A DNA stretch of 64,000 nt from a virus. The notes under the pieces were generated by a model. It saw only the letters and a program-made list of their open reading frames with translations. It had not been told where the DNA came from and did no database searches. Positions 17,902 to 25,622 of this stretch are shown here, one piece after another. A program made the translations under genes and the position numbers. Location of the stretch: positions 1-64,000 of IMG/VR virus record IMGVR_UViG_3300024263_000001; one strand, written 5' to 3'. Every line of letters starts with the position of its first letter. Positions within the stretch are counted from its first letter, which is position 1.

Positions 17902-18161
17902 GTAGCGATCTGGTTATCTTTGGTGTTGCAGTCCCAGTCCTAATCATGGCACTTGTGCAATTTGCCAAGATTCTGGGCCTAGAGGACGATAAGAAAAAGG
18001 CTGTGTTGTCTGTTGGGTTGGGAGCCGTAATTGGGTTAGGGGCATATCTCCTATCCATTTTCCCAGAAGCCAAGCCGTTGGTGGAATCCATATTCTGGGG
18101 TCTCATCGCTGGGTTGACCGCAGGCGGACTCTATACTGCCCAAAAAGTTTTACGAAGTTAA
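17898..18161 (+). CDS. Holin candidate
   Basis: 87 residues with three hydrophobic segments: about 5-27 (LVIFGVAVPVLIMALVQFA), 35-55 (AVLSVGLGAVIGLGAYLL) and 62-82 (VESIFWGLIAGLTAGGLYTA). A charged turn (EDDKKK) separates the first two and the C-terminus is basic. Size and topology fit a phage holin that permeabilises the inner membrane. The endolysin lies nearby but on the other strand. Confidence 0.7.
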   Translation: MSSDLVIFGVAVPVLIMALVQFAKILGLEDDKKKAVLSVGLGAVIGLGAYLLSIFPEAKPLVESIFWGLIAGLTAGGLYTAQKVLRS

Positions 18162-18176
18162 TCCACCGAGACCGAA

Positions 18177-18671
18177 ATGGAAAGTTTGCCCGAATATGAA
18201 GATGCAGAATGGTTGCGTCAGAAATACTGGGGTGAAGAATTAACTCTTGCACAAATGGCAACCATTGTCGGCGTTGATCCCAACACCGTTCTAAACTGGA
18301 TGATTAAACATAATATCTCTAGGCGTTCAAAAAGTGAGGGGCGGCGGGGCGACAAAAACTCAAACTGGAAAGGCGGACGACGGAAGAGCCAAGGTTATAT
18401 TCTCATCTACGCTCCAGATCATGTCAACTCAGATAAGAGAAATTACATTCTTGAACATCGCTTGGTTATGGCAAATCATCTGGGTCGCCCCCTGGAATCC
18501 TGGGAGATTGTGCATCACAAGAACGGGATCAAGGACGATAATAGAATTGAGAACCTAGTGCTATTGCCCCAGCAAGCGGAGCACCGAAGTCTACAAGCAC
18601 TTGCAGTAGAAAATCGCAGATTGCAATCGGCTCTCAATTGGTTCATAGCTTTATGGTTATTTAACCATTAA
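18177..18671 (+). CDS. HNH homing endonuclease with N-terminal HTH (copy 3)
   Basis: 164 residues. The first 50 form a helix-turn-helix ([20 protein letters not shown], then [12 protein letters not shown]), unlike the NUMOD3-only copies. The HNH part reads [36 protein letters not shown]. It is the last gene of the lysis cassette before a bidirectional terminator. It is closest in layout to the copy at 53184. Confidence 0.9.
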   Translation: MESLPEYEDAEWLRQKYWGEELTLAQMATIVGVDPNTVLNWMIKHNISRRSKSEGRRGDKNSNWKGGRRKSQGYILIYAPDHVNSDKRNYILEHRLVMANHLGRPLESWEIVHHKNGIKDDNRIENLVLLPQQAEHRSLQALAVENRRLQSALNWFIALWLFNH

Positions 18672-18714
18672 CTTGGTGGCCTTCGGGTCATCGTGGTTCA
18701 CCTCCTTTTTGTCG

Positions 18715-18756
18715 CAAAGAACCCTCTCATTATCTAATTATCAGGAGGGTTCTTTG
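18715..18756. terminator. Bidirectional intrinsic terminator
   Basis: A perfect 12-bp stem, CAAAGAACCCTC (18715-18726) with GAGGGTTCTTTG (18745-18756), and an 18-base loop. T-runs lie on both sides (TTTTTG before, TTTG TTTA after). It lies between the plus-strand lysis cassette and the convergent minus-strand endolysin, so it can end both transcripts. Confidence 0.85.
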
Positions 18757-18774
18757 TTTACTATAAGTATTGAA

Positions 18775-20370
18775 CTATTCTAAAAGCCTGTCAATGGCTT
18801 CTCTCAATCTTGAAAGATCTCTAAAGTCCTCATTAACAATTCTATCAAGATCTGATTGAATTTGTGTAGTTAATCCTGACACTTCATCTACTCTTATCCG
18901 CAACTGTTTATATTTGGCTTCCCAATCAGGGGCGGGAACTTCAGCTCCTTGTTCCAAATCAACGTCCCAGAAGAGATTATACTTTGGCACAAACCTCCTG
19001 AACCAAACATTGATAATCCAGTCTTCCATTGAGGGCCAGTAGGCACCGCCAGTATAGTAATAGTATGCACCTCTTAGATTTCCATTAGCGGAGTTCAATT
19101 TACTTTTCAGTTTCCTTAACCCCTCAATAATATTCGTATAAGGATCTTTTAATTGTTCTATGGTTTTATCTGTGTGTTCTGCTACAACACCACAGAGCCC
19201 GACGGCGTGGAGTTTACGCCCCGTAGGTATGCCATCCTTCTTCTCATCAAATTCATTCACAAAGTTGGGATCACAGGGATCCTTTTCATTGGCAATAATA
19301 ACCGCCATCACCTTTGCTGGCGAGACAGGAATCCCCTTGTAATCTGGAATTGGCACATTATAATCCCTAGTTGCCCTTCCCACTTCTTTCTTGAATCTAG
19401 CCACATCAGGTCTAACATTCTTCCAGACATCCATTGGTTTCTCCTCCCAATATACTTGCCCCTCTATCAGCTGACCTAATTGGGGTAGTATCGGCCCCAC
19501 ATGATAGCCACCCGTATTCCATTCACTTTCTCTGCCTGCATAGCAGAAGGTATGGTGGGAAAAAACCCCTGGCTTGTGGTAGGTGTCATCGTGGGCGGCT
19601 TGGTGTGCCTGAATATATCCTTTGTCACTTAAAATGTTTTGATACCCATAGGGCTCGCCTCGCATCGGGTCGCCCTCTGGGAGTGCGTTCGTCCATATCT
19701 TCCCATCCAAGATTCCCTCGCCGATGATGACGGGGGGAATCTGGTCAAGTGTTCCCATTATTTGACCTATTCGGTCAAGTTGATGCTCCCAGTGCCCTAT
19801 TCTCCATTTATAGCCCTGATCTCTGGAAGTGAAGACCCAGGGCCAATCATACTCATTGAACCCAAGCGCATCTACATAAGGTAACGCATCTGCATATATC
19901 TCCCACAGCCCCAGGTTGCCCTTGAGGATATGAGATTCGGAGAAGCAGAAGTTCATGGAGAGGAAATCATAGGCGTGCATAACATCTGCAAAGCCATATT
20001 CTAAATTTGTCAGCTTGCGAGCATCACCAGATGACCCTATCCAAGGAAATCCAGGCTCATTATAGGAATGTCCCATTAAAGGATTTGGCATATCCTCGAA
20101 GGGAAAAAGGCACTTGACAACACGCCACGGTAGCGGTTCCTTCCCCTCCCCTATCCCATCTGGCCAAGAGCGGAATATCCAGAGGGTCTTAGGCGAGGCA
20201 TCCATGGCCCTTCGCATGGCATCTATCTCATTGTCCTCCCAAGGACGCCCTGGCCTTGCCTGGCCCCGCTCGTTTACCACGATTATGCTAACTGGTTTAT
20301 ACTTTGCGACCCAGTTCAAAACTTCATCGTGAACTCCGATAGAAACTAGGCTAAGTTTTGGGAGTCCCAT
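18775..20370 (-). CDS. Endolysin candidate: TIM-barrel-like plus transglycosylase-like domains
   Basis: 531 residues. The first 320 resemble a glycoside hydrolase barrel (SIIVVNERGQARPGRPWE, ALGFNEYDWPW, IIGEGILDGKIW). At about 350-470 is a lysozyme/SLT-like pattern: AVIIANEKD with a candidate catalytic Glu, then AVGLCGVVAEHT, DPYTNIIEGLRKL and AYYYYTGGAY. The final 50 residues are a coiled coil. Together these suggest a peptidoglycan-degrading enzyme. It is the last gene of the long minus-strand block, convergent with the holin cassette. No signal peptide is visible. Confidence 0.6.
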   Translation of the reverse strand: MGLPKLSLVSIGVHDEVLNWVAKYKPVSIIVVNERGQARPGRPWEDNEIDAMRRAMDASPKTLWIFRSWPDGIGEGKEPLPWRVVKCLFPFEDMPNPLMGHSYNEPGFPWIGSSGDARKLTNLEYGFADVMHAYDFLSMNFCFSESHILKGNLGLWEIYADALPYVDALGFNEYDWPWVFTSRDQGYKWRIGHWEHQLDRIGQIMGTLDQIPPVIIGEGILDGKIWTNALPEGDPMRGEPYGYQNILSDKGYIQAHQAAHDDTYHKPGVFSHHTFCYAGRESEWNTGGYHVGPILPQLGQLIEGQVYWEEKPMDVWKNVRPDVARFKKEVGRATRDYNVPIPDYKGIPVSPAKVMAVIIANEKDPCDPNFVNEFDEKKDGIPTGRKLHAVGLCGVVAEHTDKTIEQLKDPYTNIIEGLRKLKSKLNSANGNLRGAYYYYTGGAYWPSMEDWIINVWFRRFVPKYNLFWDVDLEQGAEVPAPDWEAKYKQLRIRVDEVSGLTTQIQSDLDRIVNEDFRDLSRLREAIDRLLE

Positions 20371-20653
20371 TTTTCATTTCCTCCTTCATAGGACAAATTG
20401 CTTCATAAAACATTTCATCCCTGCGCTCCCCTTTATGAGTACGAGCAGGCCGATTGCATACAGAACAGTAATCCATAAATTTCTTTTGAAAGTAAATAAC
20501 TCTAATGAGCCTTCCTCGGTCATGCCCACAAGAGAGTCGCTGAATCGCTTGGTAAGGATCGAAACTATAGGCAACCAGCCCACAAGGACATTCACATTTC
20601 CAGGCCAGAAGGGGATAAGGCATTGGTTTTATCTCTCTGGTCTTTCTTTTCAT
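20351..20653 (-). CDS. Zinc-knuckle protein, hypothetical
   Basis: 100 residues, overlapping the endolysin start by 20 bases. It has several Cys/His pairs (CECPCG, CGHD, CSVC) that could make two zinc sites. Function unknown. The region upstream (20654-20749) holds no gene or convincing promoter. Confidence 0.55.
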   Translation of the reverse strand: MKRKTREIKPMPYPLLAWKCECPCGLVAYSFDPYQAIQRLSCGHDRGRLIRVIYFQKKFMDYCSVCNRPARTHKGERRDEMFYEAICPMKEEMKNGTPKT

Positions 20654-20749
20654 CCCCAGACCCTTATCATACTATTCAAAACACTTCTCATCGTCGCTAC
20701 GGGCTTCTAAGGGGCCTCTCCCCCGCCTAGATTTCGCATAGGTTGCCTT

Positions 20750-20929
20750 CTAGGAGGTAGACGATGGGGTTTCCTTCTCCAGTTTATCAAGTGGCATTAA
20801 CTTATCAGAACACTCATCACAGAAATAAAGCGCCCGAAACATTGTCGGCATGGGCCGCGAGAGTTTCCCCCCACACTTACAACAATCTTTAACAAACGGC
20901 TCTCCTTTCCCATACTCCTCACAGCTCAT
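20750..20929 (-). CDS. Small zinc-finger protein
   Basis: 59 residues. Two C-x2-C pairs (CCKCGG and CDEC) are about 25 residues apart, a classic zinc ribbon. The start overlaps the end of the RuvC-like gene by 11 bases and has an SD (aaaggagaaaga). Function unknown. Confidence 0.6.
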   Translation of the reverse strand: MSCEEYGKGEPFVKDCCKCGGKLSRPMPTMFRALYFCDECSDKLMPLDKLEKETPSSTS

Positions 20930-21452
20930 TTTCTTTCTCCTTTAGATAAACCAACCCTTGGCAGATCGCATCTGCCTCATGCTGAGATAAATGTTCATTC
21001 CCCGTCCATTGGCGGGCATAAGCAAGGGCTCCTTGTTTTCCTTTTATTTTTAACTTACTTCTTACACTAAGAACATTCATCTCTTTAACAGGGATATCAG
21101 ATTCATAAGCAGACATTTTGATAATCCCACATATTTCTCCATTTCTAGTAGAGCGGAAACGACCAAAGGCAGGCTCAATGAGCATTATACCAAAAGTGTG
21201 GCGGAGTTTCAAATTCCAGAGATGACTCCAGAGTGATTTGTATCTGCCCGCCTCACCAAGATCTTTCTGGAAATCCATTACTCCACTTTCAAGAAGTATA
21301 CTGTGAAAAACGCAGGGCAATTCAATAGGAGGATGAAGGACTGCCCACCCCAGTTTCCAGCCTGGGTCGATACTGAGAATGGTTCGGGGAATTACCTCTA
21401 TCCAAGATATCTCATCTTCAGGTTTTATCTTAATCGAAGATTTTATTTCCAT
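20919..21452 (-). CDS. RuvC-like Holliday junction resolvase
   Basis: 177 residues with an RNase H-like fold. Candidate acidic metal ligands sit in ILSIDPGWKLGWAV (Asp), MLIEPAFGR (Glu) and HEADAICQGLVY (Glu/Asp near the C-terminus). The family cleaves four-way junctions. In phage it resolves recombination or replication intermediates before packaging. A second, unrelated junction-type nuclease is encoded at 22201. Confidence 0.7.
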   Translation of the reverse strand: MEIKSSIKIKPEDEISWIEVIPRTILSIDPGWKLGWAVLHPPIELPCVFHSILLESGVMDFQKDLGEAGRYKSLWSHLWNLKLRHTFGIMLIEPAFGRFRSTRNGEICGIIKMSAYESDIPVKEMNVLSVRSKLKIKGKQGALAYARQWTGNEHLSQHEADAICQGLVYLKEKENEL

Positions 21453-21685
21453 TTCTTATCTCGAAGGCCCCAAAGAAAAATATAGCCCGCCGCCACCGCT
21501 AAATACCCTTTCCATTTCTTTTTCCTCCTGTAGTTATTTAACATCTCAACGATTTTATCATAGAACTCATCTGCTTCCAAATCCTTGAAGGTATCTGGTC
21601 CATACTTGGCTTCCCCGAATTTGAGACTGTCCCATATCTCATGGAAGAATATCTTAAATTGGTCTTTGTATTCCATTAGAGGCAT
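21443..21685 (-). CDS. Small helical protein, possible MazG-like fragment
   Basis: 80 residues from the ATG at 21685, chosen for its SD (taaggagaaggaa). A helical region with spaced acids (FGEAKYGPDTFKDLEADEFY) recalls MazG/dUTPase-type helical pyrophosphatases, but the full E-x-x-E / E-x-x-D set is not clear. Function uncertain. Confidence 0.45.
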   Translation of the reverse strand: MPLMEYKDQFKIFFHEIWDSLKFGEAKYGPDTFKDLEADEFYDKIVEMLNNYRRKKKWKGYLAVAAGYIFLWGLRDKKWK

Positions 21686-21695
21686 TTCCTTCTCC

Positions 21696-21977
21696 TTAAT
21701 ATAGGGAATCGGCAGGAGCACCAAATATAGTCTCAGCCCATTCAATAGATGATGAATTTTCATTGAGGGGACGATTAGGCGCAAAATCGGGAGCATATTT
21801 CAGTTCCCCTACCAGTACGGATTGTTCTTTGGTTAGTTCCAGGTATGCATCTGCTTTCTTTCCACATGCTGGGCAAACATAAAGGATTGATGTTCCCAGC
21901 AATTTTTTAGTTCTGTTAGAAACTTGTATGTAATCATCCTCTCCACAGACAATACATCCACATCTTAATAATTCCAT
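21696..21977 (-). CDS. Zinc-ribbon protein, hypothetical
   Basis: 93 residues from the ATG at 21977 (SD aaaggagg). CGCIVCGEDDYIQV and later CPACGKKAD form a zinc-ribbon pair. The C-terminal half is unassigned. The start shares a base with the preceding stop. Confidence 0.55.
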   Translation of the reverse strand: MELLRCGCIVCGEDDYIQVSNRTKKLLGTSILYVCPACGKKADAYLELTKEQSVLVGELKYAPDFAPNRPLNENSSSIEWAETIFGAPADSLY

Positions 21978-22204
21978 TATAGAGCCTCCTTTATTGTAAA
22001 GACCGCACCAAGAGCACCAAAAAGTGCAGGGCGACTCTCCACTCTTTTTTCTATATACCAATCCCAAAGTATGTCTGCCAATCTTAATTGTGATGCCGTT
22101 GTTACATTCTTAAATTTCTTGATGATCCCACTTTTTAGGGTACATATAACGAGGGATGGTTCATATTGTATATAGATCTTTCGTTGAAGTGTTCTTTCTA
22201 TCAT
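21977..22204 (-). CDS. Hypothetical protein
   Basis: 75 residues, coupled at both ends to its neighbours (4-base overlap upstream). Mixed alpha/beta (IYIQYEPSLVICTLKSG). No family recognised. Confidence 0.5.
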   Translation of the reverse strand: MIERTLQRKIYIQYEPSLVICTLKSGIIKKFKNVTTASQLRLADILWDWYIEKRVESRPALFGALGAVFTIKEAL

Positions 22205-22551
22205 AATATCTCCTCATAATATGCCTTCATTAAATCTGACATTAGTTCCCAAGGTGCTATAGCAAAACATAGTGGGGAGCGGGCATTATCATCCAGACAA
22301 ATCTGGAAGATTCCAATCCGATTACTGTCTATTGCTTTGTCGAAATGATCTTCCAACATTGAGCGGCGGAGGGTAACTTGTTTCTTGGCTGTCGTTTTCC
22401 CTTCAATCAGGAAACCATCGGCGATGAGTCCCTTAGTGGGCGGGCCTTTAACATCTCCTTTGGCTTGCCATCGGGCTCCACTTGCGGGTTGTCGTTTCCC
22501 ACCAGTTTCCTTGGCTATTCGTTCCTCTTGTTTCTTACTCTTTTTTGTCAT
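22201..22551 (-). CDS. PD-(D/E)XK Holliday junction resolvase-like nuclease
   Basis: 116 residues from the ATG at 22551 (MTKKSKKQEER). It shows the archaeal Hjc/phage resolvase layout: GGKRQPASGARW, then KGDV (Asp), then FLIEGKTTAKKQ (E-x-K), then helices. Members cut branched DNA. It overlaps the zinc protein upstream by 17 bases and the gene downstream by 4. Confidence 0.65.
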   Translation of the reverse strand: MTKKSKKQEERIAKETGGKRQPASGARWQAKGDVKGPPTKGLIADGFLIEGKTTAKKQVTLRRSMLEDHFDKAIDSNRIGIFQICLDDNARSPLCFAIAPWELMSDLMKAYYEEIL

Positions 22552-22702
22552 TTCCCTTTTTCGAGCAATCACATAAATGACCATCAATTTCATCTGACTT
22601 TTTGGGAAAGGGATTTATTTTTATTTCCCCAACTTTTCTACTTTCACCCGGTGACATTTGTATCCAACCACCACATTGTTTGCAAGTTTTACATATAATC
22701 AT
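22535..22702 (-). CDS. Small zinc-knuckle protein between RecA and resolvase
   Basis: 55 residues. CKTCKQCGG near the N-terminus and CDC near the C-terminus supply possible zinc ligands. The ATG lies in the RecA stop (ATGA) behind SD ggaggag. Its placement within the recombination genes suggests, but does not show, an accessory role. Confidence 0.6.
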   Translation of the reverse strand: MIICKTCKQCGGWIQMSPGESRKVGEIKINPFPKKSDEIDGHLCDCSKKGNDKKE

Positions 22703-23682
22703 TTCTCCTCCATTTTCTTTCTTACCTCTAAATATAGACTCTCATATATCTCTGGGTCTTGTAACAGCTCTCTGAATTTGGATGCTCTAATCTTATCCCC
22801 TTTATATTCAATCCACCCTCCCCCTGATGTTGGAAGAACCTTAAACTTACGGATAGCCCATATTAAATCTTCAATGAGATTAAACTCTCTCTTAACAAAT
22901 GAGAAATCTACTTGTCCTTGACGGAAGGGCGGGCCAACCTGACTTTTGGCAGTTCTAAATTTCATAGTGTAGCCAATTACATCCTTGTCCTTATCCTTTA
23001 TCCAACTCCCTTTCTTAACTTCTAATCTGATACTAGTAAGATGTTTAATCTGCTTGCCCCCAGGTTGAATCTGTTGCCCAGGGATGAAAGAACCAATGGC
23101 ATCTCTCATTTGATTGATAAGAAGAACAGTCGCTTGATCCTTTCGATTAAGACTATTCCAGATAGGAAGAGCCTTATTCCATACTTTAGCAGAGATAGCA
23201 ATAGTCTTCTTAGTAGCGGGGGCATCGGCAACCTCTTTCATTATAATGGAGGGGACAGAATCAATTACAATAAGCACTTTGCGTTCTTGGTTCTCAATAA
23301 GAGATGATATAAGTTCAATAAGAGTATCCCCTATATTGATATTTGAGACCATAACTTTAGCCCTATCCACACCCAAATAGGAGGCAAACTTGGAATCTAA
23401 TTTCCTCTCAGCATCGAAAAAGAAAACAGAGATACCTTGTCGCTGGGCGATGGAAACAAATCTAAGGGCTAGGGTAGTCTTCCCCGAATTTTCTCTCCCA
23501 AAGAATTCAGTAAAACGTCCCAAGGGAAGACCACCCCCCAACACCCAGTCAACCGCAAGGATGCCACTTTCGATGAACCCTGGTCTTTCAGGGATCCCCA
23601 GACGGATAACACCCTTCCCATGCTCCTTCTCTAGTTGTTTAACTAGAGATTTGAGAGCGGCGGGGGATTTATCCTTTGTCAT
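22699..23682 (-). CDS. recA: RecA-like recombinase
   Basis: 327 residues from the ATG at 23682, which overlaps the methyltransferase stop (ATGA). Walker A is GRENSGKTT (62-70), a FFFDAE segment holds the catalytic Glu (near 92), and Walker B is VLIVID (136-141). A MRDAIG segment matches RecA loop L1. It forms filaments on ssDNA and drives strand exchange. It is linked here with resolvases, polymerase and SSB. It is a little shorter than bacterial RecA (about 350). Confidence 0.9.
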   Translation of the reverse strand: MTKDKSPAALKSLVKQLEKEHGKGVIRLGIPERPGFIESGILAVDWVLGGGLPLGRFTEFFGRENSGKTTLALRFVSIAQRQGISVFFFDAERKLDSKFASYLGVDRAKVMVSNINIGDTLIELISSLIENQERKVLIVIDSVPSIIMKEVADAPATKKTIAISAKVWNKALPIWNSLNRKDQATVLLINQMRDAIGSFIPGQQIQPGGKQIKHLTSIRLEVKKGSWIKDKDKDVIGYTMKFRTAKSQVGPPFRQGQVDFSFVKREFNLIEDLIWAIRKFKVLPTSGGGWIEYKGDKIRASKFRELLQDPEIYESLYLEVRKKMEEK

Positions 23683-24155
23683 TTCCAACTCCAAGAACGG
23701 ATTGTTGGTGCCTTTGTCTGCGTTGCCCCCGTCCATATAACAATACAAGAAGGGAAGGGGGCAGAGGATTTGGCCCCCACAAATTTGACCCTCCCTCTAA
23801 TAAACCAAATTTGTTGTGCTCTCATTACAAAACTATGCCACCATTTAGTATCTGTTCTGGCAGGTAATAGAGCAACAACAGTTATACTATGTTCCCGTGC
23901 CTCCCAAAACGCCTTTGCAACCCAATCATCTATTTCTCGGCCATAAGGAGGGTTCATCCAACAAATCTTGTCCTCCCAAGATTGCTTTAGGCTATCATCC
24001 TCAAGGTTAAAAAATTGCTCGCACTTAGTATTATTCTTGGTAGCACATACATCCAAGTCAAAATGAAATATCTTATCCAATGTACCAAAAAGATCTTGTG
24101 GTGTTTCCCATTCACCACTTTTTGAAGAGAAGAGAGATGGGTTAAGAGTCACCAT
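23679..24155 (-). CDS. Phage DNA N6-adenine methyltransferase
   Basis: 158 residues from the ATG at 24155, which overlaps the upstream stop (ATGGTGA). It matches the phage Dam family: WETPQDLF, then FDLDVCA, then the catalytic WMNPPYG (NPPY at 68-71), and RVKF near the C-terminus. It methylates adenine in phage DNA, probably for protection against restriction or for timing. The site cannot be told from sequence. Confidence 0.85.
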   Translation of the reverse strand: MVTLNPSLFSSKSGEWETPQDLFGTLDKIFHFDLDVCATKNNTKCEQFFNLEDDSLKQSWEDKICWMNPPYGREIDDWVAKAFWEAREHSITVVALLPARTDTKWWHSFVMRAQQIWFIRGRVKFVGAKSSAPFPSCIVIWTGATQTKAPTIRSWSWK

Positions 24156-24319
24156 CGAATCCAAGGTACTGTTATTCCAAATACTATGGGGACCGCAACG
24201 AATAGGAACAATATAAAGAGGATGATGTGTCCTGCTATCCATAGGGTTCCAAATCTTGCTTCATAAGGCAACTCTGCCCAAGAATTACCTCCCCATAAGC
24301 GCCGTAATATGAATCTCAT
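24149..24319 (-). CDS. Single-pass membrane protein
   Basis: 56 residues from the ATG at 24319 (ATGA overlap with the glycosylase stop). A hydrophobic helix spans about 29-52 (LWIAGHIILFILFLFVAVPI). Function unknown. Confidence 0.55.
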   Translation of the reverse strand: MRFILRRLWGGNSWAELPYEARFGTLWIAGHIILFILFLFVAVPIVFGITVPWIRW

Positions 24320-24936
24320 TTCGTTTCTTTTACCCATTTGATACATTTCTTGAACATATCTCTATAATCATCAATCTTATCTCTGTTTCTATCCACAAAG
24401 TCGGGGGTCCAGGTCCCGTAAACTGTAAAGTCTATACCCCAATTGAAGGGATCAGGGAATGTAGTGAATCTATCGAACTCCCCCCCTAATACTTCCCAAG
24501 TTACTTTTCCGAGGGCGATAATGAGTCGAGGTTTCACAATTCCTAACTCTGCATAGAACCGCCCCTTACATCTTCTAAAGTAATAGGATTGAATATTAGT
24601 AACATCATTATTCTTAATAGCACACTTAACCAAACAAGTTAGGAAACTTTCTTTTAGCGGGAACTTGGCTTTCATTCCAAGCCATTGAATGAATCTTTCG
24701 CTCTTTTTATCCCCAAAGGCAGTAAGAGTTGTTTGTCCCTTGAAGACGGGCTGGGTTCCGACTACCATATAAGTTCGGGGTTCTAACCAGCCCGCTACAA
24801 TTTTACCTCCACTATGAGGACACCATCCCCCAGTCTTACCAGTTATCTTTCCTTCCTGGGGTGTATTTCTTGGCCCCAGCCCCCGCTCACAATTCTGACA
24901 ATTTTGAAGAGCATTGTCCCATTCGGTTCTAACCAT
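24316..24936 (-). CDS. Uracil-DNA glycosylase superfamily protein
   Basis: 206 residues from the ATG at 24936, inside the upstream stop. NCQNC (Cys13, Cys16), TCLVKC (near 105) and RRCKG (123) could form the 4Fe-4S cluster of family 4 UDGs. YMVVGTQP occupies the place of motif 1 (GEAPG) and KPRLIIALGKVTW matches the central strand of the fold. The motif 1 sequence is non-canonical, so activity on uracil is uncertain. Confidence 0.65.
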   Translation of the reverse strand: MVRTEWDNALQNCQNCERGLGPRNTPQEGKITGKTGGWCPHSGGKIVAGWLEPRTYMVVGTQPVFKGQTTLTAFGDKKSERFIQWLGMKAKFPLKESFLTCLVKCAIKNNDVTNIQSYYFRRCKGRFYAELGIVKPRLIIALGKVTWEVLGGEFDRFTTFPDPFNWGIDFTVYGTWTPDFVDRNRDKIDDYRDMFKKCIKWVKETK

Positions 24937-25126
24937 GTATCTCTCCTTGCCATTTCCTCCACTTCTCGGCAGTTTCTTTATCTCTTTCTTCAACAATGAA
25001 CTGATAAGTAGAAAGATCAGCGAATAACCTTCCAGTTATATCAATGAATATCAAATGTTCGCTCAGGACTTCATTTATTTCTTCTTCGGCATATTCCCAG
25101 ATATTTTTAATTTTTATCATGTCCAT
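24929..25126 (-). CDS. Hypothetical small acidic protein
   Basis: 65 residues; an in-frame ATG at 25120 overlapping the upstream stop may be the real start. Helical (IWEYAEEEINEVLSEHL). Embedded in the replication gene series by overlaps on both sides. No family recognised. Confidence 0.5.
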   Translation of the reverse strand: MDMIKIKNIWEYAEEEINEVLSEHLIFIDITGRLFADLSTYQFIVEERDKETAEKWRKWQGEIHG

Positions 25127-25362
25127 AACCTTTTCTCCAATTCTCGAATGAGTTCCTTGTTAGACGTTTCATTCAGAAATGCCCGACGAATGAGATTAAC
25201 CGTTGCTCTCGGAAAATAGTTCTGTAACATAGTGAATAAACTCAAAGCATCATCTTGTATCCATCCTTGATCTTCATTTAATGGCGGGCGGGGGTGAACT
25301 GTTATCTCTATTTTCCCTTCTTGGTTTATCGTTCCAATAGTATGAAAACTATAGAGGATCAT
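25117..25362 (-). CDS. Hypothetical protein
   Basis: 81 residues, overlapping both neighbours by a few bases. An N-terminal strand pair (MILYSFHTIGTINQEGKIEI) is followed by helices. No family recognised. Confidence 0.5.
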   Translation of the reverse strand: MILYSFHTIGTINQEGKIEITVHPRPPLNEDQGWIQDDALSLFTMLQNYFPRATVNLIRRAFLNETSNKELIRELEKRLWT

Positions 25363-25622
25363 TTCCCCTCCTCTTTGCGAAGGGCGATGAAGGTACTTGC
25401 ATCATCATGTAACATCCGAGCCATCCAGTCCCTATTCTCTATGTTGGCACTCTTGGGCCATTCCCATCGCCCCACCACTCTCAACTCTTCATCCAACCGC
25501 CCATCACGGACGGCGGAGAGAACAAGTCTAATAATTTGCGATGGGCTTTTATCGGGCAACCTGTTCTCTTTTCCTGCTTTATATACATCTCTTATTTCTT
25601 TTATCAATTCCTCTGGCATCAT
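25359..25622 (-). CDS. Hypothetical helical protein downstream of DNA polymerase
   Basis: 87 residues from the ATG at 25622, which lies in the polymerase stop (ATGA). Predominantly helical (EELIKEIRDVYKAGKENRL). No family recognised; tight coupling to the polymerase gene. Confidence 0.5.
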   Translation of the reverse strand: MMPEELIKEIRDVYKAGKENRLPDKSPSQIIRLVLSAVRDGRLDEELRVVGRWEWPKSANIENRDWMARMLHDDASTFIALRKEEGK

